Below, one piece after another: positions 1 to 9,198 of a DNA stretch of 64,000 nucleotides. Origin of the DNA: Acidobacteriota bacterium (GTDB lineage: Bacteria > Acidobacteriota > Thermoanaerobaculia > Gp7-AA8). Below the pieces are notes generated by a model. That model worked only from the letters and a program-made list of their open reading frames with translations, had not been told where the DNA came from and did not search any database. The stretch spans positions 1 to 64,000 of the forward strand of contig JAFATB010000015.1 of assembly GCA_019244185.1 (NCBI GenBank), in the 5' to 3' direction. The first letter of the stretch is position 1. Each line of letters starts with the position of its first letter. Position numbers and translations under genes: made by a program.

Positions 1-1311
1 GCCGGCGCGGAAGCGCGGGTGGTCGAGGACGCGCAGCAGAAACGGGACGTTCGTCTGGACGCCGAGGATCGGAAACTCGCGCAGCGCGCACATCAGCCGC
101 GCGATCGCCTCGTCCCTCGTCGTCGCCGTCGCGACGACCTTGGCGATCATCGAGTCGTAGTGGACGGGAATCTCGCTGCCTTCCACGACGCCCGAGTCGA
201 TGCGGATGCCCGGCATCGACGGCTCGCGGTAGAGCAGCAGACGGCCGGCCTGCGGCAGGAATCCCTTCGCCGAGTCTTCCGCGTAGACGCGCGCTTCGAT
301 CGCGTGGCCCCGCTGGGTGATCGACGGTGACAGCCACGGCAGCGGCTCTCCCGAGGCGACGAGCAGCTGCGCGCGCACCATGTCGAGGCCGGTCACCTGT
401 TCGGTGACGGGATGCTCGACCTGCAGCCGCGTGTTCATCTCGAGGAAGTAGAACTCCCCTTCCGGCGTGACGATGAACTCGACCGTGCCGGCGTTCACGT
501 AGTCGACGCCGCGCGCGGCCGCGAGCGCCGCCTGCGCCATGCGCTGCCGCAGGTCGTCGCTGTAACGCGGCGCCGGCGTCTCCTCGACGACTTTCTGGTG
601 CCGCCGCTGGATCGAACAGTCGCGCTCGAAGAGATGCACGAGGTTGCCGTGCGTGTCGCCGAAGATCTGGAACTCGACGTGGCGCGGCTCCTCGATGTAG
701 CGCTCGAGCAGCAGCCGGTCGTTGCCGAACGCCTTCGAGGCCTCGCGCCGCGCGGACTCGATCGCCGCCTGCAGTTCCTCGCGCGCGCGGACAATCTTCA
801 TCCCCTTCCCGCCGCCGCCCGCCGACGCTTTCACTAGCAGCGGAAAGCCGATGCGCTCCGCCTCGGTGGTCAACGTGTTGACGTTCTGGTCTTCGCCGTC
901 GTAGCCCGGCACGACCGGGACGCCGTGCGACGACATCAGCTGCCGCGACTCCGCCTTCGAGCCCATCGCTTCGATCGACGACGCCTTCGGTCCGACGAAC
1001 ACGATGCCCGCGTCGTCGCACGCGGCGGCGAGCTCCGCGCGCTCGGAGAGAAAGCCGTAGCCGGGATGCAGCGCGTCCGCGCCGGCCTCGCGCGCGGCGT
1101 CGATGACGCGGCCGACGTTGAGGTACGTCGCCCGCGCGTCGCCGCTGCCGAGGGAGATCGCGCGGTCGAAGAAACGCCGCACGTAGCGGACGTCGTCGTC
1201 TTCGGCGTGCGCGAGCACGGACTCGATGCCCATCTCCCGGCACGCGCGCGCGATGCGCACGGCGATCTCGCCGCGGTTCGGGACGATCAGCCTTTCGATG
1301 GAAGACGTCAC
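1..1311 (-). CDS. Acyl-CoA carboxylase biotin carboxylase subunit (probably methylcrotonyl-CoA carboxylase alpha), 3' end outside window
   Basis: The first 437 codons are present; the C-terminus, where a biotin carrier domain would lie, is beyond the window edge. The protein begins with a biotin carboxylase N-terminal fold (IVPNRGEIAVRIARA), continues into the ATP-grasp domain with the glycine-rich loop KASAGGGGKGM and the signature EMNTRLQVEHPVTE, and reaches the C-terminal lobe. It would carboxylate biotin with ATP and bicarbonate. The start is a GTG whose bases overlap the TGA of the upstream hydratase (GTGA at 1308-1311), so the two are translationally coupled. Coupling to a LiuC-type methylglutaconyl-CoA hydratase favours the leucine-degradation carboxylase LiuD/MccA, but acetyl- or propionyl-CoA carboxylase subunits look alike in this region and remain possible. 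Confidence 0.9.
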   Translation of the reverse strand, partial: MTSSIERLIVPNRGEIAVRIARACREMGIESVLAHAEDDDVRYVRRFFDRAISLGSGDARATYLNVGRVIDAAREAGADALHPGYGFLSERAELAAACDDAGIVFVGPKASSIEAMGSKAESRQLMSSHGVPVVPGYDGEDQNVNTLTTEAERIGFPLLVKASAGGGGKGMKIVRAREELQAAIESARREASKAFGNDRLLLERYIEEPRHVEFQIFGDTHGNLVHLFERDCSIQRRHQKVVEETPAPRYSDDLRQRMAQAALAAARGVDYVNAGTVEFIVTPEGEFYFLEMNTRLQVEHPVTEQVTGLDMVRAQLLVASGEPLPWLSPSITQRGHAIEARVYAEDSAKGFLPQAGRLLLYREPSMPGIRIDSGVVEGSEIPVHYDSMIAKVVATATTRDEAIARLMCALREFPILGVQTNVPFLLRVLDHPRFRAG

Positions 1312-2093
1312 TTTGCGATCCAGGGCGCCAGTCCTTTCTCGAGAAACGCCTTCATCCCCGCCTGCCCTTCGGCGGACACGCGCCGCGACGCGATCGCCTC
1401 GATCGTGTACGGAATCGCTTCCGCGAGCTCGTTCGACGCCACGTGCGCTATGAGCTTCTTGCACTCGCGCACTGCTTCCGGTCCGGAGGTTTTCAGCTGC
1501 GTGATCGTCTCGTAGACCGCGTTGTCGAGATCGTCGTTCGTTTCCACGACGCGATGCACGAGGCCGATCCGCAGCGCGCGCTCCGCGTCGAAGCGTTCGC
1601 CGGTGAGGAACAGCGCGCGCGCGTGCGAGCGGCCGATCTTGCCGATGACGTACGGTGAGATGACCGCCGGCAAAATGCCGAGCTTCACTTCCGAGAGGCC
1701 GAACTGCGCGGTGCGCGTGGTGATGGCGACGTCGCAGACGGAGACGAGGCCGACGCCGCCGCCGATGGCCGCGCCCTGAATGCGGCCGACCACCGGCAGC
1801 GGACATTCGTCGATGAGCGCGTACATCTTCGCGAGCAGCGACGAGTCGCGCACGTTTTCCTCGCGCGTGTACGAGACCATGCGCGACATCCAGTTGAGGT
1901 CCGCGCCCGCGCAGAAGTTCTTGCCCGTGCCCTGCAGCACGACCGCGCGCGCGGCGCTCGTGTCGATGTGCGAGAAGAGGTCGATCGCTTCCGCGATCAG
2001 TTCGTCGTTGAATGCGTTGTGGACGTCGGGCCGGTTGAGCGTGACGTGCAGCACGCCTTCCTTCGGCTCGACCAGGAGCGTTTTGTACGCCAT
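1308..2093 (-). CDS. liuC: Methylglutaconyl-CoA hydratase-type enoyl-CoA hydratase
   Basis: A 261-residue crotonase-fold enzyme. The oxyanion-hole segment NFCAGADLNWMSRM and the segment GLSEVKLGILPAVISPYV match the LiuC group that hydrates 3-methylglutaconyl-CoA in leucine breakdown. Of the two catalytic glutamates of classical enoyl-CoA hydratase, the second (GLSEV) is kept, while the first position reads GGGVGLV, with Gly in place of Glu; as I recall this is usual for LiuC. The gene lies 19 bases after the upstream subtilase gene and overlaps the biotin carboxylase gene by GTGA, so it is probably one operon. No strong ribosome binding site is visible before the ATG. Confidence 0.85.
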   Translation of the reverse strand: MAYKTLLVEPKEGVLHVTLNRPDVHNAFNDELIAEAIDLFSHIDTSAARAVVLQGTGKNFCAGADLNWMSRMVSYTREENVRDSSLLAKMYALIDECPLPVVGRIQGAAIGGGVGLVSVCDVAITTRTAQFGLSEVKLGILPAVISPYVIGKIGRSHARALFLTGERFDAERALRIGLVHRVVETNDDLDNAVYETITQLKTSGPEAVRECKKLIAHVASNELAEAIPYTIEAIASRRVSAEGQAGMKAFLEKGLAPWIAK

Positions 2094-2112
2094 ACGCGGC
2101 GCATTCTAACGT

Positions 2113-4506
2113 CTACCGCACAGCGCGATGGCGCGGCCCGGTCGGCTGCACGAAATGCGGCACGATCGTGTACTGCGGCTCCACGCCGACGGGACCCGTG
2201 GCCGCAATCTGCACCGTGACCTCCGACGCGCTGTTCGACGGATACGCGACCTGCAGCGTCGCCGTCGCGTGCACCGGCACGTCGACCGACACCGAGCCCG
2301 ACGTCGCGCGCAGCGGCGTGTCGCCGGCGGTGATCGTCGCCGAGTAGCTCGGCCCGTGCGCGACGGTGAACTTGAAGTAGTCGACGTCGCCCGCGCTGCA
2401 GATCGCGGCGCTCACCGTCGACCCCGGCACGAGCGCGCCGTACGCCTGCGCGGGCGAATCGTTCGGCTCCGTCAGATCGTTGCACGCCGCGAGCGTATGC
2501 GCCGACGTGATCACGACCGCTTCCTGCGCCGCGGTCGTGACGTGCGTGCCGTTCAGCACGACGCGATACACGCCCGGGGTCGCGTTCGCGATCTCGACTT
2601 CCTCGGTGTTGTCGATGTTGTTGACGCCGACGGTCGCGACGGCCGACGGCACGTTCTTGTCGAGCACGTACGGGAAGTGCGTCTTGCCGTCGGGATCGAT
2701 GACCGTGAGATCGAGATCGTTGACGAGCGCCTTCGCGGAGAAGCCGTCGTTGCCGAGGAGCAGCACCGACGGATCGGCCCAGCCGGCGACGACGCGCAGT
2801 TTCTGCAGCGATGAAACGACGATCGGGAACTCCTGCCGCGCGCCGTTCGAGAGCGAGATGCGGCGGATGAAGTTGTGGCTGCCACCGTCGGCGAGAATGA
2901 GATCGGCCGAGGCTTTCGCGTCGATGAGACCGAAGCCGTACGTGTAGTCGGGACCGGCATTGCCGAGATCGAATGCGCCGGCGATGAGCAGCGTCTTCAG
3001 CTCGACCGGCAGCGGCGTCACGCCGTACGTGCGGCGCCACTGCTCGGTGAGCAGACCCGCGGTGCCGGTGACGACCGGTGTCGACATCGACGTGCCGCTC
3101 TTCGTGCCGTACGAATCGATGGGGACCGTCGAGAAGACGTTCGTGCCACGAGCGACGACGTCGGGCTTCACGCGTCCGTCTTTCGCGGGACCGCGCGAGC
3201 TGTCGAACGCGACGATGCCATTGGCATCGACGTTCCCAACGGCAATGGCATTCTTCGCGGCACCGTTGAGCGTCATCGTGTCGAACGGTGCGATGGCGTG
3301 GTGCGGCACGGCGTCGCAGCCGGCGTTGCATTGCGAGGTCGGACAGTCGGTGCCGGTGCCGTTCTTCGAGTAACAGAACGTCCCCGGAATGAGCTGGAAG
3401 TTGTCGTCGACGTGGCGATGCGCTTTCCATTCGCCGCTGAGCGGATCGAAGCCGTCGTTGCCCGCGGAATGGACGAACAGCACGTTTCGGCGGATGGAGA
3501 TGTCGTCGACCGGGGCGGTGTCTTCCGGCGTGTACGCGCCGTAGTACTCCTCGGCGTTGTTCCACACCGGCGTGCTGCCGGAGAAGCTCCAGCCGAGAAC
3601 GTAGCCCCACGAGTTGCTGTCGGCGATGACGCCGCGCTTCTGCAGCTCCTGATCTTTGTCGACGAAGAAATCGCCCTTGCAGGTGTTGGTGCTCGTGGCG
3701 ACGCAGAACTCGTACAGCGTTGCGCGCGGCGCCATGCCTTTCGCCTCGGGATTGAGTCCCGTCGCGATGAGCGTGCCGGAGGTGTGCGTTGCATGCGAGG
3801 CGTCGCTCGACGCGCCGCCCGTGGCGAAGACGGTGAGCCGTCCGCCGAACTCGGGATGCGATCCCTGCGCGGCGGCGAGCTCGAAGAGCGAGAGCACGAC
3901 GCCGTTGCCGGTGAGGCCGTACGGCGCCGCCTGAATGCTGTTGACGTGCGAGAGCTGCGCGGCTTCGGCGTTGTCGACTTTGACCTGGAAGCGCGGCTTC
4001 GCGCCGACGAGCAGCACGCGGTCGTCCGACGCGAGCGCCGCGAGCGACGACGGCGGCACGCGCACTTCGAGGCGGTGCATCGGCGCGAACGAGAATGCGA
4101 GCGGATCGACGGTCGCGCCGCCCGCTTCTTCGATCGCGGCGCGCGCGGCGTCCAGATCGACGTCATCGTGGAAAAAGACGCTGACGTTGGCGAACGCCGT
4201 ACCCGACGCCGCCTCGCGCCACGCGCTGCGGAGGACTTTCTCTTCGAGCGTGAACGGCGCGACGGTGGCGACGCGCGCGTCGACGGACGCGTTCGCGTTC
4301 ATGCGCGCGATGAAGCGGTCGCCGGTGAGCGCGCGGCCGAGGGTGATGCCGCGCGCGGCGAGCTCCGCGCGGTCGGCGTCCGTCAGCGGCTGCCGCGGCG
4401 CGAGCACGACGTGCCGCACGCGCGGGGCCGGACGGTCGATGGTGCCGGCCGCGAAGGCCGGCACCGCGAAAACGCCGAACGCGAGAAGGAGCACCACCCG
4501 CCGCAT
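2113..4506 (-). CDS. Secreted S8 (subtilisin-like) serine peptidase, Glu in place of catalytic Asp, paralog 1
   Basis: A 797-residue exported protein: signal peptide (about residues 1-20), an N-terminal propeptide-like region to about 180, a subtilase domain to about 540 and C-terminal beta-rich domains. Counting from this ATG, the catalytic His is H238 (HATHTSG), the oxyanion Asn N350 (SAGND) and the nucleophile S473 (SGTSMSTP). Where subtilases have the Asp of the D-T/S-G motif, this protein has E209 (LSLFELAAAQGSHPEF). A Cys-containing insertion lies between N350 and S473 (C378, C388, C393, C397). The segment SSRGPAKDGRVKPD resembles Kp-43 type subtilases. The ATG at 4506 is chosen because GGGAGG lies 4 bases upstream; a GTG directly before it is too close. 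It follows a paralog by about 30 bases, a tandem duplication. Confidence 0.88.
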   Translation of the reverse strand: MRRVVLLLAFGVFAVPAFAAGTIDRPAPRVRHVVLAPRQPLTDADRAELAARGITLGRALTGDRFIARMNANASVDARVATVAPFTLEEKVLRSAWREAASGTAFANVSVFFHDDVDLDAARAAIEEAGGATVDPLAFSFAPMHRLEVRVPPSSLAALASDDRVLLVGAKPRFQVKVDNAEAAQLSHVNSIQAAPYGLTGNGVVLSLFELAAAQGSHPEFGGRLTVFATGGASSDASHATHTSGTLIATGLNPEAKGMAPRATLYEFCVATSTNTCKGDFFVDKDQELQKRGVIADSNSWGYVLGWSFSGSTPVWNNAEEYYGAYTPEDTAPVDDISIRRNVLFVHSAGNDGFDPLSGEWKAHRHVDDNFQLIPGTFCYSKNGTGTDCPTSQCNAGCDAVPHHAIAPFDTMTLNGAAKNAIAVGNVDANGIVAFDSSRGPAKDGRVKPDVVARGTNVFSTVPIDSYGTKSGTSMSTPVVTGTAGLLTEQWRRTYGVTPLPVELKTLLIAGAFDLGNAGPDYTYGFGLIDAKASADLILADGGSHNFIRRISLSNGARQEFPIVVSSLQKLRVVAGWADPSVLLLGNDGFSAKALVNDLDLTVIDPDGKTHFPYVLDKNVPSAVATVGVNNIDNTEEVEIANATPGVYRVVLNGTHVTTAAQEAVVITSAHTLAACNDLTEPNDSPAQAYGALVPGSTVSAAICSAGDVDYFKFTVAHGPSYSATITAGDTPLRATSGSVSVDVPVHATATLQVAYPSNSASEVTVQIAATGPVGVEPQYTIVPHFVQPTGPRHRAVR

Positions 4507-4537
4507 CACGCCTCCCTGTTCACTGACCCCGAATCGC

Positions 4538-7015
4538 TTACCGCACCGAACGGCGGCGCGGCGGAACGAACGTGCCGTACGAGAACTTCACCGTGTACGA
4601 CGAGTTGGCGCCGAGCGTGCCGTTCGCTTCGACGCGCACCGTCACCGGCAGCGCCGTCGCGACGCCGTTGCCCGAGCCGTACTGCAGCGTCACCGTGCGC
4701 GTCGCATGCGCCGGGACGTCGACGGAGCTCGTGAGTCCGTTCGAGGCCGTTTCGGTGACGCGCAGCGGCGTGTCGGCCGCGGTGATCGTGACCGTCATCG
4801 GACCGTTCTTCGTGGCGGTGAAGCGGAAGTAGTCGACGTCGTTCTGCGTGCAGATCGCGCCGCTCACGGTCTGCTCGGTCGGAACATCGCCGTACGCGGT
4901 GGCCGGCGTGTCGTTGCCGCCCATCTCCGTCGGATCGCTGCACGGCGGCGCGGCCGGCGCGGCCTTCGCGTTGGCGACGATGACCGCGGCCTGCGGACCC
5001 GACGTCACGTGCGAGCCGGTGACGACGACGCGATAGACGCCCGGGGTCGCGTTCGCGATCTCGACCATCTCGGTGTTGTCGACGGTGTTCACGCCGGTCG
5101 TGGCGTTGGCTTGGTAGTTCACTTTGTCGAGCACGTACGGCAGGTGCGTCGCGCCGTTCGGATCGACGATCTTGACGTCGAGGTCGTTGACGAGCGCCTT
5201 GGCCTCGAACGAGTCGTCGCCGAGGAGAATGACCGACGGATCGCCCCACTGCAGGACGACGCGGAGGTTCTGCTGCGCGGTGACGTTGAGCGGCATCTCG
5301 TAGCTCTGTCCCTGCGCGATGGACGTCGAGCGGATCTGCGTGCCCTGGCCGTTGTCGCCGATGATGAGATCGACGGAGTTCTTCGCGTCGACGGAGCCGA
5401 AGCCGAACGAGTAATCGGGGCCGGGGTTGCCGAGGTCGTCGGCGCCGGCGATGAGCAGCGCCTTGAGCACGACCGGGCCGGGCTTGGCGTTCTGATGCAG
5501 CTTCTCCCACTGCTCGGCGAGCAGCGCGGCGATGCCGGTGACGACGGGCGCCGCCATCGACGTACCGCTGCTGGTCGCGTACGAATTCACGGGCACCGTG
5601 GAGAGCGTGTTCCAGCCGCGCGCGACGACTTCCGGTTTGACGCGGCCGTCTTTCGCGGGACCGCGCGAGCTGAACGAGACCGGGACGACGGTGCCGGCGA
5701 TCGGCTGCACGGCGCCGACGGTGATGACGTTCTTCGCCGAACCGGTGACGCTCATCGTGTCGAACGGCGAGAGATCGCGGTGATGTTGCGCGCGCTCGCA
5801 ACCGCCGTTGCAGGTCGGAAGCGGGCAGTCGTTGCCGCTGCCGCTGCGCGAGACGCAGTAGATCTTCGTCTTGTCGGTGTCGCCGGTGTCGGGGTTCACG
5901 TGGCGGTGCTGCCCGTCCTGCTCGAAGCCCGGCAGCGCGCCGTCGTTTCCGGCGGCAAAGACGTGAAGAATGCCGTCGCGAAGGACGGAATCATCGATGG
6001 CCGGCACTCCGTAACCCGCCTCGTACGCGCCGTAGTACTCCTCGGTGTCGAGCCAGACCGGGAAGCCCGCGCCGTCGCAGCTGGTGCACCAGCCGAGCGG
6101 GAAGCCGAGTGAGATGTTGTTCGAGACGAGGCCGAGGCTCGGGAAGGCGTTGTCGAAGACGTCGAGCATCGAGCCGACGCCGGTGCCGACGTCGTACTGA
6201 TAGATGTGCGACGCGGGCGCCATGCCCTTCGCGTCGGGACGGATGCCCGCCGCGCCGATCGTTCCGGAGACGTGCGTCGAGTGCTCGCCGACTTCACTGC
6301 CGCCCGGCTGTGCGAACGCCTGCAGGCGTCCCTGGAACTCGGGGTGATCCGCCTGCGCGACGGAGATCTCCGACACGCCGACGTTGATGCCGGCGCCGGA
6401 GAGGTTGTACGGCGCGGCCTGCACGACGTCGACTTTCGCGAGCGAGCCCGCTTCCGTGTTCAGCTCGGTGAGGCCGTGGCGCGGACGCCCGCTGATCGCG
6501 AGCACGCGGTCGTCGGCGGCGAGCGTCGCGACGGCGGACGGCGCGATGCGCGCCTCGATGCGCTGCGACGGCAGGTACTTCACCGTCAGCGGATCGAGCT
6601 GGCCGCCCGCGGCGAGGATCGCGTTTCGCGCTTCGTCGAAGGCGACGTCGTCGTGGAAGAGCACCGCGAGGTTCGCCCAGGCGCGGCCGCGGCCGAGGTC
6701 CTTGAGCGCCGAATGGAGGATCTTGCGATCCGCCCCCAGCGGCTCGAGCGACGCGATGCGCGCGTCGCCGCTCGCTTCCGCGGACGCGGTCACGCGCGCG
6801 ACCCAGCGGCCGCCCGTGAGCGGATGCTGGACGTCGATGCCTTTCGCGCGCAGCTCGGCGCGGTCGGCATCCGTGAGCGGCTGCTCGGGCTGCAGGATCA
6901 CGTGGCGCGCGCGGATGTTGTCGCGTGCGAGGCCGCTGTCGCGATCGAAGCGCTCGGCGGCGAAGAGGGTGCTGGTGGCGAGAAGGAGGACGAAGACGAT
7001 CGGTAGTCGGCGCAT
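4538..7015 (-). CDS. Secreted S8 (subtilisin-like) serine peptidase, Glu in place of catalytic Asp, paralog 2
   Basis: An 825-residue paralog of the next gene downstream, alignable over its whole length. It has a signal peptide (MRRLPIVFVLLLATSTLFAA), propeptide-like region, subtilase domain and C-terminal beta domains. Catalytic His is H245 (EHSTHVSGT), oxyanion Asn N357 (AAGND), Ser S486 (SGTSMAAP). The Asp position is again Glu, E216 (GVSEISVAQADHPEF). The nearby D223 is not conserved in the paralog, so it is a poor substitute for the triad Asp. The same four-Cys insertion is present. The reading frame stays open upstream through the tRNA-Leu gene, but that extension is an artefact: the signal peptide begins at the ATG at 7015. 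Role is presumably extracellular protein digestion; substrate unknown. Confidence 0.88.
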   Translation of the reverse strand: MRRLPIVFVLLLATSTLFAAERFDRDSGLARDNIRARHVILQPEQPLTDADRAELRAKGIDVQHPLTGGRWVARVTASAEASGDARIASLEPLGADRKILHSALKDLGRGRAWANLAVLFHDDVAFDEARNAILAAGGQLDPLTVKYLPSQRIEARIAPSAVATLAADDRVLAISGRPRHGLTELNTEAGSLAKVDVVQAAPYNLSGAGINVGVSEISVAQADHPEFQGRLQAFAQPGGSEVGEHSTHVSGTIGAAGIRPDAKGMAPASHIYQYDVGTGVGSMLDVFDNAFPSLGLVSNNISLGFPLGWCTSCDGAGFPVWLDTEEYYGAYEAGYGVPAIDDSVLRDGILHVFAAGNDGALPGFEQDGQHRHVNPDTGDTDKTKIYCVSRSGSGNDCPLPTCNGGCERAQHHRDLSPFDTMSVTGSAKNVITVGAVQPIAGTVVPVSFSSRGPAKDGRVKPEVVARGWNTLSTVPVNSYATSSGTSMAAPVVTGIAALLAEQWEKLHQNAKPGPVVLKALLIAGADDLGNPGPDYSFGFGSVDAKNSVDLIIGDNGQGTQIRSTSIAQGQSYEMPLNVTAQQNLRVVLQWGDPSVILLGDDSFEAKALVNDLDVKIVDPNGATHLPYVLDKVNYQANATTGVNTVDNTEMVEIANATPGVYRVVVTGSHVTSGPQAAVIVANAKAAPAAPPCSDPTEMGGNDTPATAYGDVPTEQTVSGAICTQNDVDYFRFTATKNGPMTVTITAADTPLRVTETASNGLTSSVDVPAHATRTVTLQYGSGNGVATALPVTVRVEANGTLGANSSYTVKFSYGTFVPPRRRSVR

Positions 7016-7044
7016 GGTTCCGTTCATATCCATTGATGATGACG

Positions 7045-7131
7045 TGGTGCCCGAGGTCGGACTCGAACCGACATGAGGGTTGACCTCGGCAGATTTTGAG
7101 TCTGCTGCGTCTGCCATTTCGCCACTCGGGC
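7045..7131 (-). tRNA. tRNA-Leu (anticodon CAA)
   Basis: The minus strand folds as a class II tRNA: acceptor arms GCCCGAG and CTCGGGC, anticodon stem GCAGA/TCTGC around the loop CTCAAAA (anticodon CAA at 7096-7098), a long variable arm, T-arm GTCGG-TTCGAGT-CCGAC, discriminator A and an encoded CCA (7045-7047). It would read UUG codons. The 5' end is only 5 bases from the stop codon of the DRE-TIM enzyme gene, so the tRNA is likely processed from a longer transcript or driven by a promoter inside that gene. The downstream subtilase start lies 29 bases after the CCA. Confidence 0.96.
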
Positions 7132-7136
7132 GGCGA

Positions 7137-8396
7137 TCACTGCGTGACTGCGTGCTGCTGCGCGTCCTGCCACCGGCGCGCCGCGGAATGCAGCTCGTCG
7201 TCGGTCAGGACGCGATTGGTCGACTTCGCCAGTTGAAACAGCTCCTTCGCCAGCGGCTCCTCTTGCGGATAGCCGTGGACGTCGAGCCAGTAGATGACGT
7301 TCGAGAGGCCGCACATCGGCCCGACTTCGATCACCTGCTGCAAACCGAACATTCCCGCGGGAACGCCGGAGTAAACGCGGTCGGCGAGCCAGTCGCTTCC
7401 CTTCCGCTTCGCTTTGATGATCGCCGCGGCGTGCACGCCCGTGCCGGTGCGGAACGCGTCGCGGCCGAAGACAGGATAGCGGTCATCGAGCGGCACGCCT
7501 GTCACGCGCGAGACAAATTTCACGTAATCGGGCAGAGCCGTGAGGTCGTTGTCGATCCACCCCATCAGCTTGAGGTTGACCATCAAAAGGTCCATCGGCG
7601 TGTTGCCGACGCGCTCGCCGATACCGCACGCGGAGCCGTGCACGCGATCCGCGCCCGCCTCCAGCGCGGCCACGCAGTTGATGACGCCGAGGCCGCGGTC
7701 CTCGTGACCGTGCCAGTCGATCTTCACGTTCGGATTCTCGCGGTCGACGATCTTGCGGACGAAGCGCACGAGGTTGCGCGCGCCCCACGGCGTCGCGTGA
7801 CCGACGGTGTCGGCGATGCAGATGCGCGCGGCGCCGGCGGCGATCGCGGCGCTGTAGAGCTTCTCGATGTCTTCCGGCTTCGCGCGCGTCGTGTCTTCGG
7901 TGACGTACATGACCGGGATGCCTTCGCTCACGGCGAAGCGCACCGCCTTCGTCGACTGCTCGATGATCCAGTCGAGATCCCACTCTTCCGCGAACTGCCG
8001 GATCGGCGACGAGCCGATGAAGAGGTCGGCCTCGATGCGGATGCCGACGCGGTTCGAGATCTCGACGATCGGCCGCACGTCGTTCTCGTGCGTGCGTCCC
8101 GCGGCGCTCGGATAGACGGAGAGCTTCTGCTCGACGATCTCGCGCGCGAGACGCTCGACTGTCTTCTGCACGTGCGGGCCCGCGCCGGGCAGGCCGATGT
8201 CGGCGTTGTCGATCCCGATCGCGTTCATGTAGTGAAGGATGCGCAGCTTGTCTTCGATCGAAGGATCGGTGACCGACGGCGACTGCAGTCCGTCGCGCAG
8301 CGTCTCGTCATCGAACTCGACGCGGCGGCGCGGCGACACGGCCGTCTCGCCGTCGACGTTCCAGTCGTGGATCAGATGCTCAAGGGACTCGGTCAT
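7137..8396 (-). CDS. DRE-TIM metallolyase, 2-isopropylmalate/homocitrate synthase-like
   Basis: A 419-residue TIM-barrel enzyme with the HMGL-like signature FDDETLRDGLQSPS near the N-terminus, the metal-binding HGHED and the synthase-type glycine motif ACGIGERVGN. These features fit Claisen-condensing members (2-isopropylmalate, homocitrate or citramalate synthase) better than HMG-CoA lyase. No allosteric LeuA dimerisation domain follows, so the protein is shorter than classical LeuA. It would condense acetyl-CoA with a 2-oxo acid. The ATG at 8396 is preferred over an in-frame codon 15 residues upstream because the conserved part starts soon after it and the extension overlaps crt. The substrate cannot be read from the sequence; the company of hbd and crt suggests catabolism rather than leucine synthesis. 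Confidence 0.8.
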   Translation of the reverse strand: MTESLEHLIHDWNVDGETAVSPRRRVEFDDETLRDGLQSPSVTDPSIEDKLRILHYMNAIGIDNADIGLPGAGPHVQKTVERLAREIVEQKLSVYPSAAGRTHENDVRPIVEISNRVGIRIEADLFIGSSPIRQFAEEWDLDWIIEQSTKAVRFAVSEGIPVMYVTEDTTRAKPEDIEKLYSAAIAAGAARICIADTVGHATPWGARNLVRFVRKIVDRENPNVKIDWHGHEDRGLGVINCVAALEAGADRVHGSACGIGERVGNTPMDLLMVNLKLMGWIDNDLTALPDYVKFVSRVTGVPLDDRYPVFGRDAFRTGTGVHAAAIIKAKRKGSDWLADRVYSGVPAGMFGLQQVIEVGPMCGLSNVIYWLDVHGYPQEEPLAKELFQLAKSTNRVLTDDELHSAARRWQDAQQHAVTQ

Positions 8397-8415
8397 GTGA
8401 TGTTCCGAATGCACC

Positions 8416-9198
8416 TTACCGTCCCTTGAATTCCGCTGCACGTTTCTCGAGGAACGCGCCCATCCCTTCCTTCATGTCGTCGGTCGATGCAAGCAGGCCG
8501 AAGAGCGTCGCCTCGAGGAACTGTCCTTCGTCGAACGGCATGTCGCTGCCGCTCATCACCGCTTCGATCGCGGCGCGCACGGCGAGCGGTCCGCGCGAGG
8601 CGATCTTACGCGCCATTTCTTCGGCGACGCTCATCAGCTGATCGGCCGGCACGACGCGGTTCACGAGTCCGATGCGCTCCGCCTCGTCGGCTTTGATGCG
8701 GTCGCCGGTGAGGATCAGCTCGAGCGCTTTCCCTTTGCCGAGGAGACGCGCCACGCGCTGCGTGCCGCCGTAGCCGGGGATGATGCCGAGCGTGACTTCC
8801 GGCAGGCCGAGCTGCGCCTTGTCGGAGGCGATGCGGATGTGACACGCGAGCGCGAGCTCGCAGCCGCCGCCGAGGGCGAAGCCGTTGATCGCGGCGATGA
8901 CGGGCTTCGGGAACCGCTCGATCGCGCGGAAGGTGCGCTGCCCGCGCTCGGCGACGTCCTTGCCGGTGATCGGCGTCATCTGCGCAAGCTCACCGATGTC
9001 GGCGCCGGCGACGAACGCTTTCTCGCCGCCGCCGGTGAGGATCACGCACTTCACGCTCTCGTCCTCACGCGCGTCGCGGAACGCGCGGCGCAGTTCCTCG
9101 ACGGTGTCGGCGTTGAGCGCGTTGAGCACCTTCGGCCGGTCGATGGTGATGGTGAGAATGCCGTCGCGGTTCTCGAGTTTCAGATTTTCGTAAGCCAT
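8416..9198 (-). CDS. crt: Enoyl-CoA hydratase (crotonase)
   Basis: A 260-residue crotonase. Both catalytic glutamates of the rat enzyme are present (GGGCELAL and GLPEVTLGIIPGYGG), as is the oxyanion motif KAFVAGADI. It would hydrate crotonyl-CoA and other short or medium 2-enoyl-CoAs. The ATG (9198) shares a base with the TGA of the hydroxyacyl-CoA dehydrogenase gene upstream (TGATG), so the pair is translationally coupled and carries out consecutive steps of beta-oxidation or butanoate metabolism. A longer in-frame open frame reaching to 10092 is the shadow of hbd and not a fusion. Confidence 0.93.
   Translation of the reverse strand: MAYENLKLENRDGILTITIDRPKVLNALNADTVEELRRAFRDAREDESVKCVILTGGGEKAFVAGADIGELAQMTPITGKDVAERGQRTFRAIERFPKPVIAAINGFALGGGCELALACHIRIASDKAQLGLPEVTLGIIPGYGGTQRVARLLGKGKALELILTGDRIKADEAERIGLVNRVVPADQLMSVAEEMARKIASRGPLAVRAAIEAVMSGSDMPFDEGQFLEATLFGLLASTDDMKEGMGAFLEKRAAEFKGR

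Noticed and set aside
7016..7117. In-frame N-terminal extension of the second subtilase into the tRNA-Leu gene
   Set aside because: The extension encodes no signal-peptide character and overlaps a clear tRNA; the signal peptide starts at the ATG at 7015.
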